Assembly (NCBI RefSeq): GCF_001949145.1
Contig: NW_019091359.1
Coordinates: forward strand, 422,478-486,477
Source: Acanthaster planci
Lineage: Eukaryota; Echinodermata; Asteroidea; Valvatida; Acanthasteridae
Reading direction: 5' to 3'
Length of the DNA: 64,000 nucleotides
Part shown: one piece after another, positions 1 to 11,270 of the stretch
Position numbering within the stretch: position 1 is the stretch's first letter
Layout: every line of letters begins with the position of its first letter
Made by a program: the position numbers and the translations under genes
Notes under the pieces: model-generated
Databases searched by the model: none
What the model was told of the DNA's origin: nothing
Seen by the model: only the letters and a program-made list of their open reading frames with translations

Positions 1-31
1 GGGGGGGGGGGGGGGGGTGGTGGTGGTGGGG
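1..31 (+). repeat. Poly-G tract followed by GGT repeats
   Basis: Seventeen consecutive G residues are followed by about four GGT units and a closing G4 run. At least four G-runs within 31 bases make this strand able to form a G-quadruplex. It sits at the window edge, so its full length is unknown, and homopolymers of this size are prone to sequencing or assembly error. Confidence 0.85.
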
Positions 32-559
32 CTCCCCTGGGTGTGTAGATATCTGTGTCGGATCATAGGATTGCACACAGATGCAGTCTCCACCCTGGTG
101 ACATCCCAAAAAGTCAGCGTCCTAATCTGGTGGCTTACAACAAAAATGGTGTCTGACGTTTGCCGGTTGAGTTCAAAATGAAACATGATTAGGGATCACA
201 GGTGAATCTTTAGAGAGTGCAAAACGCATGCATGCAAATGTAACGGTGCATATCTTGAAAGGATTCAAAGTGTACTGGTAGTCATCTGTAGAGACGATGT
301 TCTGCCTGATACCGGGAAGCCTTCGTAAGTCCCATTACTGTTGCAGATTTCATATTTTTCCCCGTGTATAATCACTGCGTCTACTATCTCCACCAGCCGT
401 TCTTTTTTTCTTTTATCAGGGCTTCGTTTGGGCAGGTGTGTCTGTGAGAAATAGGTTCAAGCAAAATCTAGCGATTTCCATAGGGGTACGTCACACACCG
501 TACTCGCTATACTGCAAACCTTAAAGGGTAGGTACAAGTTAAAACACATCTTCGGAATG
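32..559. other. No gene recognised
   Basis: AT-rich sequence with short, unremarkable frames. The only items seen are an octamer-type ATGCAAAT near 232 and T-rich runs near 400. Nothing supports coding or RNA genes. Confidence 0.5.
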
Positions 560-1075
560 CACCTCTGTGTCTCGGTTAACCTTAAGTTCAACCTTTTTAT
601 GCTAATTAGTATTTCCATATTCGTGAGCAAAACTGTGTGTCGTCCCAGGGAGAAAGCCTCGATGTTACCCCGGTTTGTATACAAACATGTAATGCATTTT
701 TGTTGATTTAGCTGGACTAAATGTCACCGTCTTCGCTGATTTCTTGTTGATTATGTGCATAGCTATAAGAAAGCATTAATCTCTTTCTCAGAAATGCTTT
801 CAGTCAGTAAATTCTAGGTTCACAACTTGAACAGAAAACCTTATGTCCTGAACCATATCTTCGCTAAATGACATCAAGGCAACAGCGCCCTCATTCATCC
901 AGGAAAGTATGGACAGTTTTAAAATTTTTAAAAAGGGCACTTTTCATTGTATTTAACCAAATATGATTGAAAACGAGTTTTCACGCGCTAAAAAAGAGCA
1001 CAAAGATGAAGAAAAAATGCATCTAAGAAAAATTTATTGCAGCTACACTTCAAGCCATAACTTGAAAATCCCAAC
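560..1075 (+). repeat. Dispersed repeat family, copy A
   Basis: This stretch is colinear with 56560-57065. Four anchors keep almost the same offset (55984-55988) over 430 bp: ATGCTAAT at 599, GTTCACAACTTGAAC at 818, AGCGCCCTCA at 884 and TCTAAGAA at 1022. The intervening sequence matches at roughly two positions in three by eye, with few gaps. No open frame is shared, so this is an old non-coding interspersed repeat (MITE, SINE body or the end of a larger element). Class unknown. A 14-bp palindrome, GTTTGTATACAAAC, lies inside it at 673-686. Confidence 0.75.
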
Positions 1076-2039
1076 TGATTGATTCTTTCTACCTGTAGCC
1101 ACCATGTTTCCTCTGTATTCTGGCCATGCCACGCAGTCACCTTTATCTAATGTTCTCCATTCGATTCGTCTGTTGTATGAAAACACTTATCCCGCTCATA
1201 AATTTGAAAAGATAATTAAGGATCTATTCATATTTAAACTAACCCCAAACCAACTGAGACCCACTCTCTCTCCAGAAAAATGACTCTGGTGCTACCGGTT
1301 CCTCCCCGCATTTGGATCCTTGTTGCACCACTTTGCTAGTTCACCGGATCGTACCGGAAAAAATGAAACGCAAATATAAAACAGAAAAATATCTACGTTG
1401 CAGAAATGTTCGACGTAGAACAAGGAACATAGCAGCACGTAATATGGTTGCATTCCCATAGGGGACAACATTATTAACAAGAAAATACGACTTTCGTTAC
1501 TCTTGCTCGGAGTTTTGAACGTAGAAACCTGTAAGTAAACATGTGAACACATTTCAAATAGTTACAGCCAATCATTTTTTTTAAAGTTTTGTTTTCAATA
1601 AAAAAATTGCAGTATACAGAGCCGACGTATGTCGTATTTCTTTTTTGTTATCTGAACTCCGTCAACTACACGTACATAATTACGACCTGAACGAATTCAG
1701 TCAGCTGGCATCATTTATGTTAAAACGTATAGATATAACCTATTTTAGTCCACCCATCATGCAGATCGGAGCATCGTGGAGAGGCCCTATTACCTTTATT
1801 TGTTCGTTCCATTAACCTAGTTTCGGGGTAGATCGTGCCTTTCTTCGTGGAATACAACTCTTCTTTTTTTTCTCGGGCGGTCAACAATTACATATTCAGT
1901 GTTTGTTTCCCTGTATCGAGGCACACTATACATCAAACCTTCTTCCTTTTTTCTCTTCTCAAGACGTCCCCTCAAGAAACCTGCCAGGCTTGAAATCTAA
2001 CAAGGGGAGATGTTGACACAAGGGAATCGGTACCTTAGT
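1076..2039. other. No gene recognised
   Basis: AT-rich DNA with scattered T and A runs (near 1575 and 1865). No repeat structure, RNA gene or convincing exon seen on either strand. Confidence 0.5.
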
Positions 2040-2960
2040 CACATCGCAGCGACACTACTTGGTTGAGAAGGGGGGCCAAATGGACGCATAGCTCCCTGGA
2101 TGACTCGGCCAAGCGCACGGAAGGAGTGAGATCTCTCCTTCCTCCCTCCGTCCCGGAAGCTAATGTGTTTTTCTACTGAGTGGCTGCTCTCATAAGGCGA
2201 TCACTCATCGGGGGAGGTTGCTGAAGAGTTACAGTCGGGTTGGTATTCCATCTTGCCCATCTTTGTGTGCTGAGAAGCGTGTCATTGCCTTTCCTCCTCC
2301 CACTTGACCATCCGTGAATGCTGTATACATAACGGACAAATCCAAATAGGGAATGACCAAGTTGACTTGGGTACATGTGATAGATTGGGAGGGTATCTTG
2401 ACTTGTGGGATGGCTAGCTATCCGTGAATACACACACTCGGGTGGTTGAGAGGAGGGGGGCATCTCGGGGACAGGGAAAGACGAAGATGAAAACTCGCCG
2501 CAAAAGTTGTCGGCCAATTTGCTGTGCTCACGGAAATGCCTTCCACGCGCGGTCCGGCGCGACAGGGGCCGGCGGGTGGGCAAGGGGGCCCCCGGCGCTC
2601 GCCTTGCCTGCTTGGGTGTGCAGGATCACGCTGGCATGGATCACTCGAGCGGGGATGTGAGGGGTCTCTCAGCGACCGGCCGCCAAGTTGTAGCGTGGAT
2701 AACGCGATCTCCCTCGAGTGTCTCTCGAAAATATTGACTCGGCCACAAGCCCCCTCCAGGGTTATTAAGACGGACCCAATTTGGGCGCGTGCACAAATAC
2801 TTGTGCCGGCTGAGCGAACGGGTAGACGGGGCGCTTCGGCACGTCCTCCCCCGTCCCGAGGAGATGAGCGGTTTGGATTGCCGCTTGTACGGGCGAGCAC
2901 GAGTGCCTGGGTCTCGCTTCTCACATCTCGCTAAAAGGCAGCGGGGTTTTTCAAGTTGAG
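2040..2960. promoter_or_regulatory. GC/CpG-rich patch, candidate regulatory region
   Basis: Composition changes sharply from the AT-rich flanks. About 27 CpG dinucleotides fall in roughly 240 bp around 2500-2740, with clusters such as CGCGCGGTCCGGCGCGAC. Long frames run on both strands and overlap one another (for example minus 2418-2924 and plus 2524-2934). That is expected of GC-rich DNA with few stop codons, and none looks like a real protein. A CpG-island-like promoter or enhancer is the simplest reading, but there is no transcript evidence. Confidence 0.35.
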
Positions 2961-3880
2961 AGTGACTGAGTGAGAGGTAGACATGTCCTGGAGTCTTTGG
3001 TGATGTTTTCACAGAAGGTATCTCAGCCATTAACCCTTGATTTGGTCTACGTGATGCTGTGCACTAGCCCACCCCCATGTAAGGCTGTGACCTTTCATGC
3101 CCTCTAAGCTTTTTTTTCATCACTCTCTGAAAAAAATCTATATCTTTATATATATTCAATATATAAAAGTTTTCATTTAAAAAAAAGGTTTTTTTTTCTT
3201 TTTTTGTCCTGGTGTCTTTCCCTTTACAGTTTTGCCGTAATGTCGGAAATCTTTTTCTGAGGGTGTTCTTACTTTTTTCAGCACGAGTGGTTTTTATTTC
3301 TTTTTAAATTTTCGTTTGGTAACTAAACAGTTAAGCAAATATTCACCCTTGATTGTTGTTCGTTTGCTGAAGTTACATTATTTAACGAGCTCTGTCAAAG
3401 TTTCATCTCACATAACTACTGTGAAAGAAATGTGGCTAATCTGTATCAACCAACGGTAGATGGTTTGGTAGATGGTTTGGTGTGTGTTTCATAATTCTAA
3501 CCCGGTTCATGTATTCATTGCATTGCTTCTGTTTAAAGTTGACTCTGGTATGGTGTTTCACCATGCCTGAACCAAAAAATACAGGCAGGCTTTTTGCACA
3601 CGCTGCGCCTACGCCTTTAAACGAGTAAGAGTGCAGGTAAAAAAGAAGATTAGAACCAAATTCAACTCAAATTTTAAGAAATTGCAAAAGTATCTGTTCT
3701 TTTATCATCACTTTTAAAGTTCCAAGATGTCCTACGGAAAATGAAATGTAATGTTTATATTTTAGGTCTTCAATGTCTGTGCGTTTTTGTTCCAATACTT
3801 CAGAAATTTGGCCATAGTCGCACTGCAGTCAAGTAACAAGTACTAAGTCGTTATTAATACGCATAAATCCATCTCCGTCC
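2961..3880. other. T/A-rich stretch with a 12-bp tandem duplication
   Basis: Homopolymer-rich DNA. T runs near 3113, 3190 and 3200 surround an imperfect AT palindrome at about 3140-3170. The 12-mer GGTAGATGGTTT is repeated exactly in tandem at 3456-3467 and 3468-3479. No gene seen. Confidence 0.6.
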
Positions 3881-4215
3881 ACGCCCTTCCTACTCCAAGG
3901 TAGCGTGGAGCCACTTTGGCTTCGCCGCCGAACCCAGCGACACCAGACACTGCCCTCGGGCCAAGTTCACCCACCATACGGATGGTGTTCAACCGTCCAA
4001 CTAGACTAAATATCCCCCGCCATCTCGCCCCCTGGCGACACGGCTATCATCGGCGGTCCAAAGCGCCCAACGACCCGAAATGGAATTCAACAAACCATCA
4101 GGGTAATTTCCATCCCCTGTCCAACGCCAGTCTTTCTTCGGTGTTCCGAGGGACGAGGGGGTATTTCGCCCTAGGGGCGGGGGACGTGCAACGTGTCACC
4201 CCGGCTACTACATGA
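3881..4215. promoter_or_regulatory. GC/CpG-rich patch
   Basis: A second GC-rich island bounded by AT-rich DNA. A plus-strand frame at 3916-4215 is open for 99 codons, but its Pro/Arg/Thr-rich translation resembles no family I know and looks like a by-product of composition. Candidate cis-regulatory patch only. Confidence 0.3.
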
Positions 4216-6450
4216 TACAGGCCAGGTGATTCTTAACTTAAGAGGGCCCTTGCTATTGTAGTCGTATTCTGCCTGAGGTTCATTTTGCCGAGGAGATAAA
4301 AGAAAGAAAATTCTAACAAACGGAGCGTAAGCGATTGGTTTTTAAATATAATACCCTCCTATTACTGTAACTAATTGTCATTGAGTGGGATTACCTTAGC
4401 TTCTGTTGGTTAGAGTACTGTTGCCATACGTAGCCGTGGGCTAAAGATGTCAAACAACCTAACAACACGTCTTGGAGAGAAATCACGAGTATTCGCCGAA
4501 TTCAGTTTAGTTTCTATAGTTATGTGTAAGAATATCTAGCTTTCGCCGTTAGTTGCAAATTATGATAGGTATATCGGAAAATAAGCAAAGTGATGTAAGA
4601 CCTTTCATGTTTTAGTCGTTACCGTTGGAACATTAAAAATATTTTTGTCAAGGATGGATTTCGCCCACAAATTGCAATTCAGTTGCCATACGCACTCCCA
4701 TCAAGTTGACAAAAGTTACACAAATGGAGGCCTACATGAAATGCCATAACGCCTCCGCTATGGGCCAACCAGCCACAAGGAACATTCAACATTTCAATCA
4801 ACCAACTTCTGGTGTTTTTAGATCAGCCACGATGTATTCCTTCAACATGCTTGTGGTGGTTGTCACAAAGAACATCAATCGTCATACTCGAGTATAGTCC
4901 ACGTTCCAAGCTTCCCCATGATTGTTACTGACAAATGATCGAGAGAAAACTGTTTTTGCCTCGCGTTTGCCAAAAACTGTCTTTTCACTTTATAAATTGA
5001 GCGTTCATTGTAGTCTCATTTACTGCAACTAAGTCCGATCTATTTGATGCCATTCTAATGTTGGTGAGCTTCTGCAATGCTCTTCCATGTAATTGACCTA
5101 CCTTTCATCATCAATCGGGCCATTACACTTCTGCTACATGACCTACTTTATGGAACCCTTCTGTCATCAGATGCAAAGCTGGGTTACACATAGTTCAACA
5201 AAGGAAACAAAATACTCCACTGTTTCTACATCTACAAAGCCGCAGGTCCAATTACTTTCATCCCTGTGGAATAGAAAAGCCGATAATAAGATGGACTTAT
5301 TTCATATAGTACATGTATATGGGCCACATAAGTACATGTATATGGACCGGTTATTACACACAATGTAAGCAGCGGCTTGACGATTTGAACATTACTGAAC
5401 TGGACATGAAGTTACATGTATCTTGGTAGAAAATGGGACAGTACAGAGGTCAGTGCTTGCTTCAAATAAAATTGTTTAATCTCTGAAATCCACTGTTCCT
5501 AAGGGGCAATCCATTTTTCTTTTGTTTTCTCTAGTGCTACTCAAACAAGCAATTGTTTTTTTCCAGGCCATTTCACCGACTAAACTAAAAGGGAACGAAC
5601 TGATGATTTCTGTGCTGAGTATTATCATCATTTTTAACTGTTGAAAAGCGAATAGGTCCTTAGGCCTATATCATAAGCCTATGCTCATCGTACAGTTTGT
5701 AAGCTCATGGGAAAAAAACGAAAATATAGGTGTTTCTTAAATACAATTGGTTAATGATGAGCCCGAATTTCTATCGTTGTAGGATCTTTTAACTTACATG
5801 CCCCCTCTTGGGTTGCGTGGGTTCTTTCTTGGAAGGAAATAGAAGGAGGCTCAGAAGCCGGACTGAAAATAACGAAGTGAAAAATAAAGTGGTTAGATTC
5901 AGAGTATGTACAGGGAGAAAAATCATGAAATTATGCACCAGGGAGAACATTTCCACAGGAAAGGTGGATGAACTTGGCGCAACTTGTTAGCGGCTTCAAT
6001 TCCTTCCCATCAGCTCATGTGCTTTGATAATTACTTGATATGAAGTAAACATTCAGCAACAGCATGCGCAAAGCGAGAAAAACGATCGGTTTGAAAGTGT
6101 CGGAGAGTTCTCAGAGTTTATTAGTGGTCATTTAAGGAACTCCCGTTAACAGCCGTGAAGCCCAAGTTACGAAGCCCTGTGCCGAACAACGCAGATTAAA
6201 ATAAAATTCTTTGTTATTCTTTGTTAGTAGGCTGAACAGTAGAACGGTTGATACCAGTAACTTGCAAAGAGACCTCGTGAACGTCAGCAACTAGTATATA
6301 GATGCATGAATAAACTCCTTTTCGTATTTGTTTGGCGTGCAATGATTGCGTGGTCCATCTTACTGCCCAATTTGTCGCTAATTCCGTTATCTGTTCGTTG
6401 CCTTCTCTTTCTAATTCACGGTTATGGAATACTGTTTTAAAACTAAGTAA
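4216..6450. other. No gene recognised; local duplication at 5308-5348
   Basis: AT-rich, no convincing exon. An 18-bp word, AGTACATGTATATGGGCC, at 5308-5325 recurs at 5331-5348 with one change (a 23-bp period), containing two of the many TACATGTA palindromes of this window. Confidence 0.6.
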
Positions 6451-6640
6451 AGGTGGAGATTTCGTCGACATTCGACCAATCGCGCAGAGCGAGCGGGCAT
6501 TGTGCAGATCGGCCGATCGCGCATGTTGAAAGCGTTATCAGTACATGCCGCGCTACGGTGGCCGATATTCGCCAATTCGTAGCGCACGAGACTTGCACAA
6601 CGAACAGGCGAACTTCAGGCACCGCACTTTGAAATGTCTC
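6451..6640. promoter_or_regulatory. Small CpG-rich patch with inverted repeat
   Basis: CpG-dense segment with a CCAAT-type box (GACCAATCGCGC near 6475), the palindrome GATCGGCCGATC near 6508, and an 8-bp perfect inverted repeat, GCGCTACG (6550-6557) and CGTAGCGC (6578-6585), around a 20-base loop. Could be regulatory or a decayed foldback element. Confidence 0.3.
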
Positions 6641-9600
6641 TTAAGCAATGTACAAGGTAACATCACATCAGTGGGAAAAGTATGAACCGATTAATATCTT
6701 TAAGATACATCAGTGTTTGCCTATTGCTGTGCATAGATTGGGTGGGGACACTACATAACAGACACTAATAACGATAAGGTTGACCCATTAGTACATGGGT
6801 CATAATATTTTCAATACCGTTTTCAATTAGACCCTATAAAAAACAAAAAAACAATATTTTTGAAGTTTAATATTTATCGTAACTCTTACGGGGCCTACGC
6901 TATTGTAATCGCTGGTGTTATGGACAGGTGGACTTGGGGTTTGGAACGTACCGGTAATCTTACTGCAAGCTCAGTCAACTCATGATGGTCAGTGGCCAAG
7001 GTTCGTCGAAAACAAATGTAACACAACCACGTTTTTAATAACATAGGTATTTCGATAAACTGTCAGTTGAATTCAGTGGGCCATTAAAAAAAAATATTGG
7101 AGTTAATGGATCCTGTATAGAACTGCACATCCATATATTCAAGATTGACTCTTCCCGCTTAGAAACCGCCCAGCAGTCCGTATCCAAAGCACCAATTAGG
7201 ATACATGTTTCTCCCACGCGTACTCCACTTGGCTAATGCAGTCTCGTCTGGCCCACTAATAATGATAAATCTCCCGCCTAATTGACAGTCAGAGGTGTCG
7301 GAGTTTAAAAGCGACTTTTCTAGTGTGAGATTCAGGGACCTCACGCCAGACGGGGCACGGCCGTGGCACATGTGGTTTCGGTTAGTATGTTTTCCCCCTG
7401 CACGGTCTTTTCTTTTTGGCGGTAACGCGGGATCCTTGTTTAATTCCACGCCCCATAAATATTAACACGCTTTAATACCGTCTGCAGCATGCAGAGGAAC
7501 CGCAGTCACCCTCAGAGTAATAAATTCGATGGACTGCTAAGGGGAGTCAGTGACCGTATAGCTTCAGCACATTTATCAAATTTTTTTTTCGTCTTTGAAT
7601 TTCCCGCTCTTGTTTGATGTGGTTTGATCGATCGTGGAGGATGTGAGGATAAATTGTGAGGCCGATTCGTTTAGTTGTTAATTCAAAATAGGTCTCGGAT
7701 TACACAGACGTCAGTTTCGTTGAGAAGCGAAGTAATGCTGATATGACAAAAATTCCGCCTTTACCGTCAATGACAAGTGGATGCGAATGGCCACACGAAG
7801 TTTTTGTACTGTTTTTTTGGGGGGCAAAGTCGAAATGGAATTTCTTTGCTGGGAGTCAGGGGGTGAAAGGGCAAACTCTAAAACGTGCCATAAAAATATG
7901 AAAAACTTACCAATAAATGTACATTTGTCCCTATTCCTTGTTTACGGTTACCTGTTTCAACGAGTTAATGTAGAGAATGCCCCTTCAACTGAGAAGGGGC
8001 AAGAGATTTTAATGCAGAGGTTTAATATTCTTACGAGCCTTTAGAACACTAACGAGAGGTCTCACAACCTTTTTTTTACTTCTTCGAGCTCTCGTTGGAT
8101 GGATCCCATATAACCGACGACCAAAGCCATTCCGCACAGATAAACCCACTCGACATCTACGCACCTCGACCATGGCTGAAAGCTACACCCACAATGCTTT
8201 GGTATTTGCTTCATGGAATTATGTAACACAGATTGCGGCGGTTACCAGCGCTCTCTGGTATGGCGTTGGGTACGAGGGAATTGCCCGTCGCTAGTGACAC
8301 TTTATCCCGTCAAATTGTAACAGCATGGGTACATTGGTATTACACACAACAGCCATGATTACATGAGTATCAATATGGAATGTTGACGGTCTCTAAGGTC
8401 AAGATTTGTTTTCCATAAAAAGTTTTTCTGTCAAGGTATAGTGTTAAATCGTGTCTTTTTCTTGTCCATTTTCTTGACGTGTACATCTCGACCTAGCCAG
8501 ATCCATCATTTTTTTCTCAGGGCTTCGGTCATTTTTACCTGCCACAGAGACTTAAGTTCACTTTGCATCCCGTGATGGCAATGGGACCCAACAAGCCACG
8601 AACACATTGACGGCATTTAAGGCAACTCCACCTGTTCAGATCCTCACGCTTGTCTACTACTCACTGACAAGAATGTGCACATCCGGTCTCGGAAATGGTC
8701 GAACAAGTCAAGGTCTGGCCACATCTTGGACAAAAACTATGACAGTAATGGCGCCTGAAAGAGAGGGGGGAGCTGGTGTCTGTCGGATGGAGCAGAGAAT
8801 GACGGGGGAAATCCGAGGGAAATTTACTCGGAGTGGTTTCCGGGGCCATGTTGTTTGGGGCTATAAAACTGGACAAGTTTGTTACTTGTGTTGATGGGTA
8901 CATCACAGACCTCGCAGGAGCCCAGTAAACCCTTAAAGGGACACTCATGGGCCAAAACAATAACATATGTGATCCAAAGTAAAAGAAAAGGTCGGTCTTA
9001 GCTCAGAGTGAAATCTTATCTTTACGGTCAGGAAGACATGAAATATATGGTGAAAAGGAAGAAGATGAAGGTGTATAGATTGTGCATATAGAGAGGAATG
9101 TAGAGATAAGGGTAAAGATTCTAATGACACAAAGAATACGAGGGAAATCAGGAATAGGCCTACTTTGATGAAAGTTGAAAGGGTTGTATAATGCAATTAT
9201 GATGAGAATTAAGAGAAAAATAGGATTAGCTGACATGATAATAACTGACTGTGATGTCTGATTATAAAACACGGGGTACATTGTATAATAATCTTGATAG
9301 CGATGAATCTCACAGAGATCAGGAGGGTGATTAACCTTTGATGTTTATGGATGACACTCGACGTTGATGATGACAACATAATGCAAGCATTATGCAGTAT
9401 AGGCCTAATATTAACGAGGATTAAGAAGACTGATAAGGAGTGGGGATGGGTCAATTATTCATTACTGATAATTACATAAAAATCCAGGCAGGAGTCGACT
9501 CTTTGACTGTTATGAAGAAACGTCATGGCTGAATTATTCTAACCATCAATATACGCCCTTTCGACGGCAGATTTTTTTTTGCCATTTTTTTGCCATTGAC

Positions 9601-11270
9601 TTTTTGCCATTCAAAAAGGGTCAACCCGTTCCTTCCTGTATGGTTCTTCGACTTTCATCTCTATAGCCTTACAAACGATTGCTTCAGTGGAAGAGTGGAG
9701 CATTTTTAACACTACACGAAGAACTTTGCACGCATGTACACTGTTCTAAAAGAAAAACTGATCCATGGTTCCATAACGATAACTCGCATAACCCAGATTG
9801 TACACTGCAAACAACTAAACACTTTCTCGCTATCACGGTTTGTGAACACGTTAATATTCTGAACATGTTTAGAATATTGACGGATATCGTTTATTAACTG
9901 ACCATTGATGTTTGGAAAGCAGGTGCATTGTTAAGGAATAGGTTTTTGGGAGCAAGCTTGCCTTAACTTGCCACCTTCACGAAAAGCTTCAAATCTCATA
10001 ATAAACACATTATATTTAGGATCCCATATTTACAAAGCGATATGGCAAAATTGTGTTTCACGGTTGAACACAGCTTTTAGAATGTAGAGTGTATGCTGCC
10101 CGCTGTAAATCCTTTCAATTGGGGAACGTACAGGAGTTAAAAACTCTGGCATTAAAAACAATATTCTGCTGTACTAAATCCTTCCTGACTCTCAAATCAT
10201 TTAGCAATGATTCCTTCAGCTTGTTTTGGGCATTCCTTTGTTTCGACGGTCGATCATAAACTACAATCCTCCTCTATATGCCTGTAAAGGGAAGGGATAA
10301 TGCGAAGGATTTGTCGTCCAGCGTGCCCCGACGGCAAGCCGCGCCGTCCAGTCTAGGAGAAGGCCCTGAAGGAATCATCACGGCCAACGCTGGAAATGGA
10401 AATTGTTTGAAGGGGACAAAAAAATTACCCGCGGCATGTCCATCAACTGGTTATATTTCCTTCACCCAAAAGGGAAAGAATTAAGTATCATTTATAAGAA
10501 AAACGTCTTTAGGAATTGTGTCTGAAGGCGGGAATTTTTTTAACACTGTTGAACCGTCTAAGTTCCTAAAGCAAGGCACGTTTCTAACTTAAACGGTAAC
10601 ACTTCGTGCATCAAGATGGCTAACTCAGGTTGCAACATACGACATATTGGATCAGTGTTTTTCAGCATGAAGAAGGCCGTCATAAAATCACGTTTGATGA
10701 AGCTATAAGTGTGGTTTTAATGCATATCCGATGGCGATGTCAGCCGGCAAACGTGCATAGCGTTTTGCGGAATACATTTACAAAAATCTGTTGTAGGACA
10801 ATTTCTAAGTTACATTTGGTGTGAAACAACATAACGTAAACGCTTTGACCAACCCTAGGGTCAAATTAATCAAATGATGTTATGACTAACGTATACTATA
10901 GCATTTTCCAAATGTTGAGAGTGTGTTTACACAAATTCTTCACCGTAGTTCATGAAAATGTTGCCTGTATTTAATTTGGGCCTACTTGACTTGTTTACCA
11001 ACGAATATGATATAGGTGCATGATTAATGTATTAGTGACAATTGATGGTTTCCTTTACCTCCACGAAACCAAGAACGTGGGACATATTTATCTTTCGGCG
11101 TTGACATCCATGTCTCCTCCCGCTGAACTTCGTCTTTTGCCAAACAGAATTATAGGATCGGCTCTATCGACTGCAGAAACACGCTCTAACAGAAAAAAAA
11201 AATCCCATTTGAAAGCGATTGAAAACAGAATTAATATTTCATATAAAAAAGGAATCCAAGAAGTCCGTTG
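6641..11270. other. No gene recognised; short palindromes and mini-repeats
   Basis: AT-rich DNA. Notable items: an inverted repeat of TGACCCAT / ATGGGTCA at 6781-6802; AACGAGAG (8049) inverted as CTCTCGTT (8091); three spaced copies of TTTTTGCCATT at 9576-9611; and a 26-bp near-perfect palindrome at 9853-9878. A 7200-7450 segment is moderately GC-rich and holds a TAATTGACAG word (homeodomain/Meis-like). No supported genes. Confidence 0.5.

Noticed and set aside
2173-2934. Four long overlapping frames on both strands
   Set aside because: They overlap in different phases within a CpG-rich patch. GC-rich DNA has few stop codons, and none of the translations has recognisable domains.
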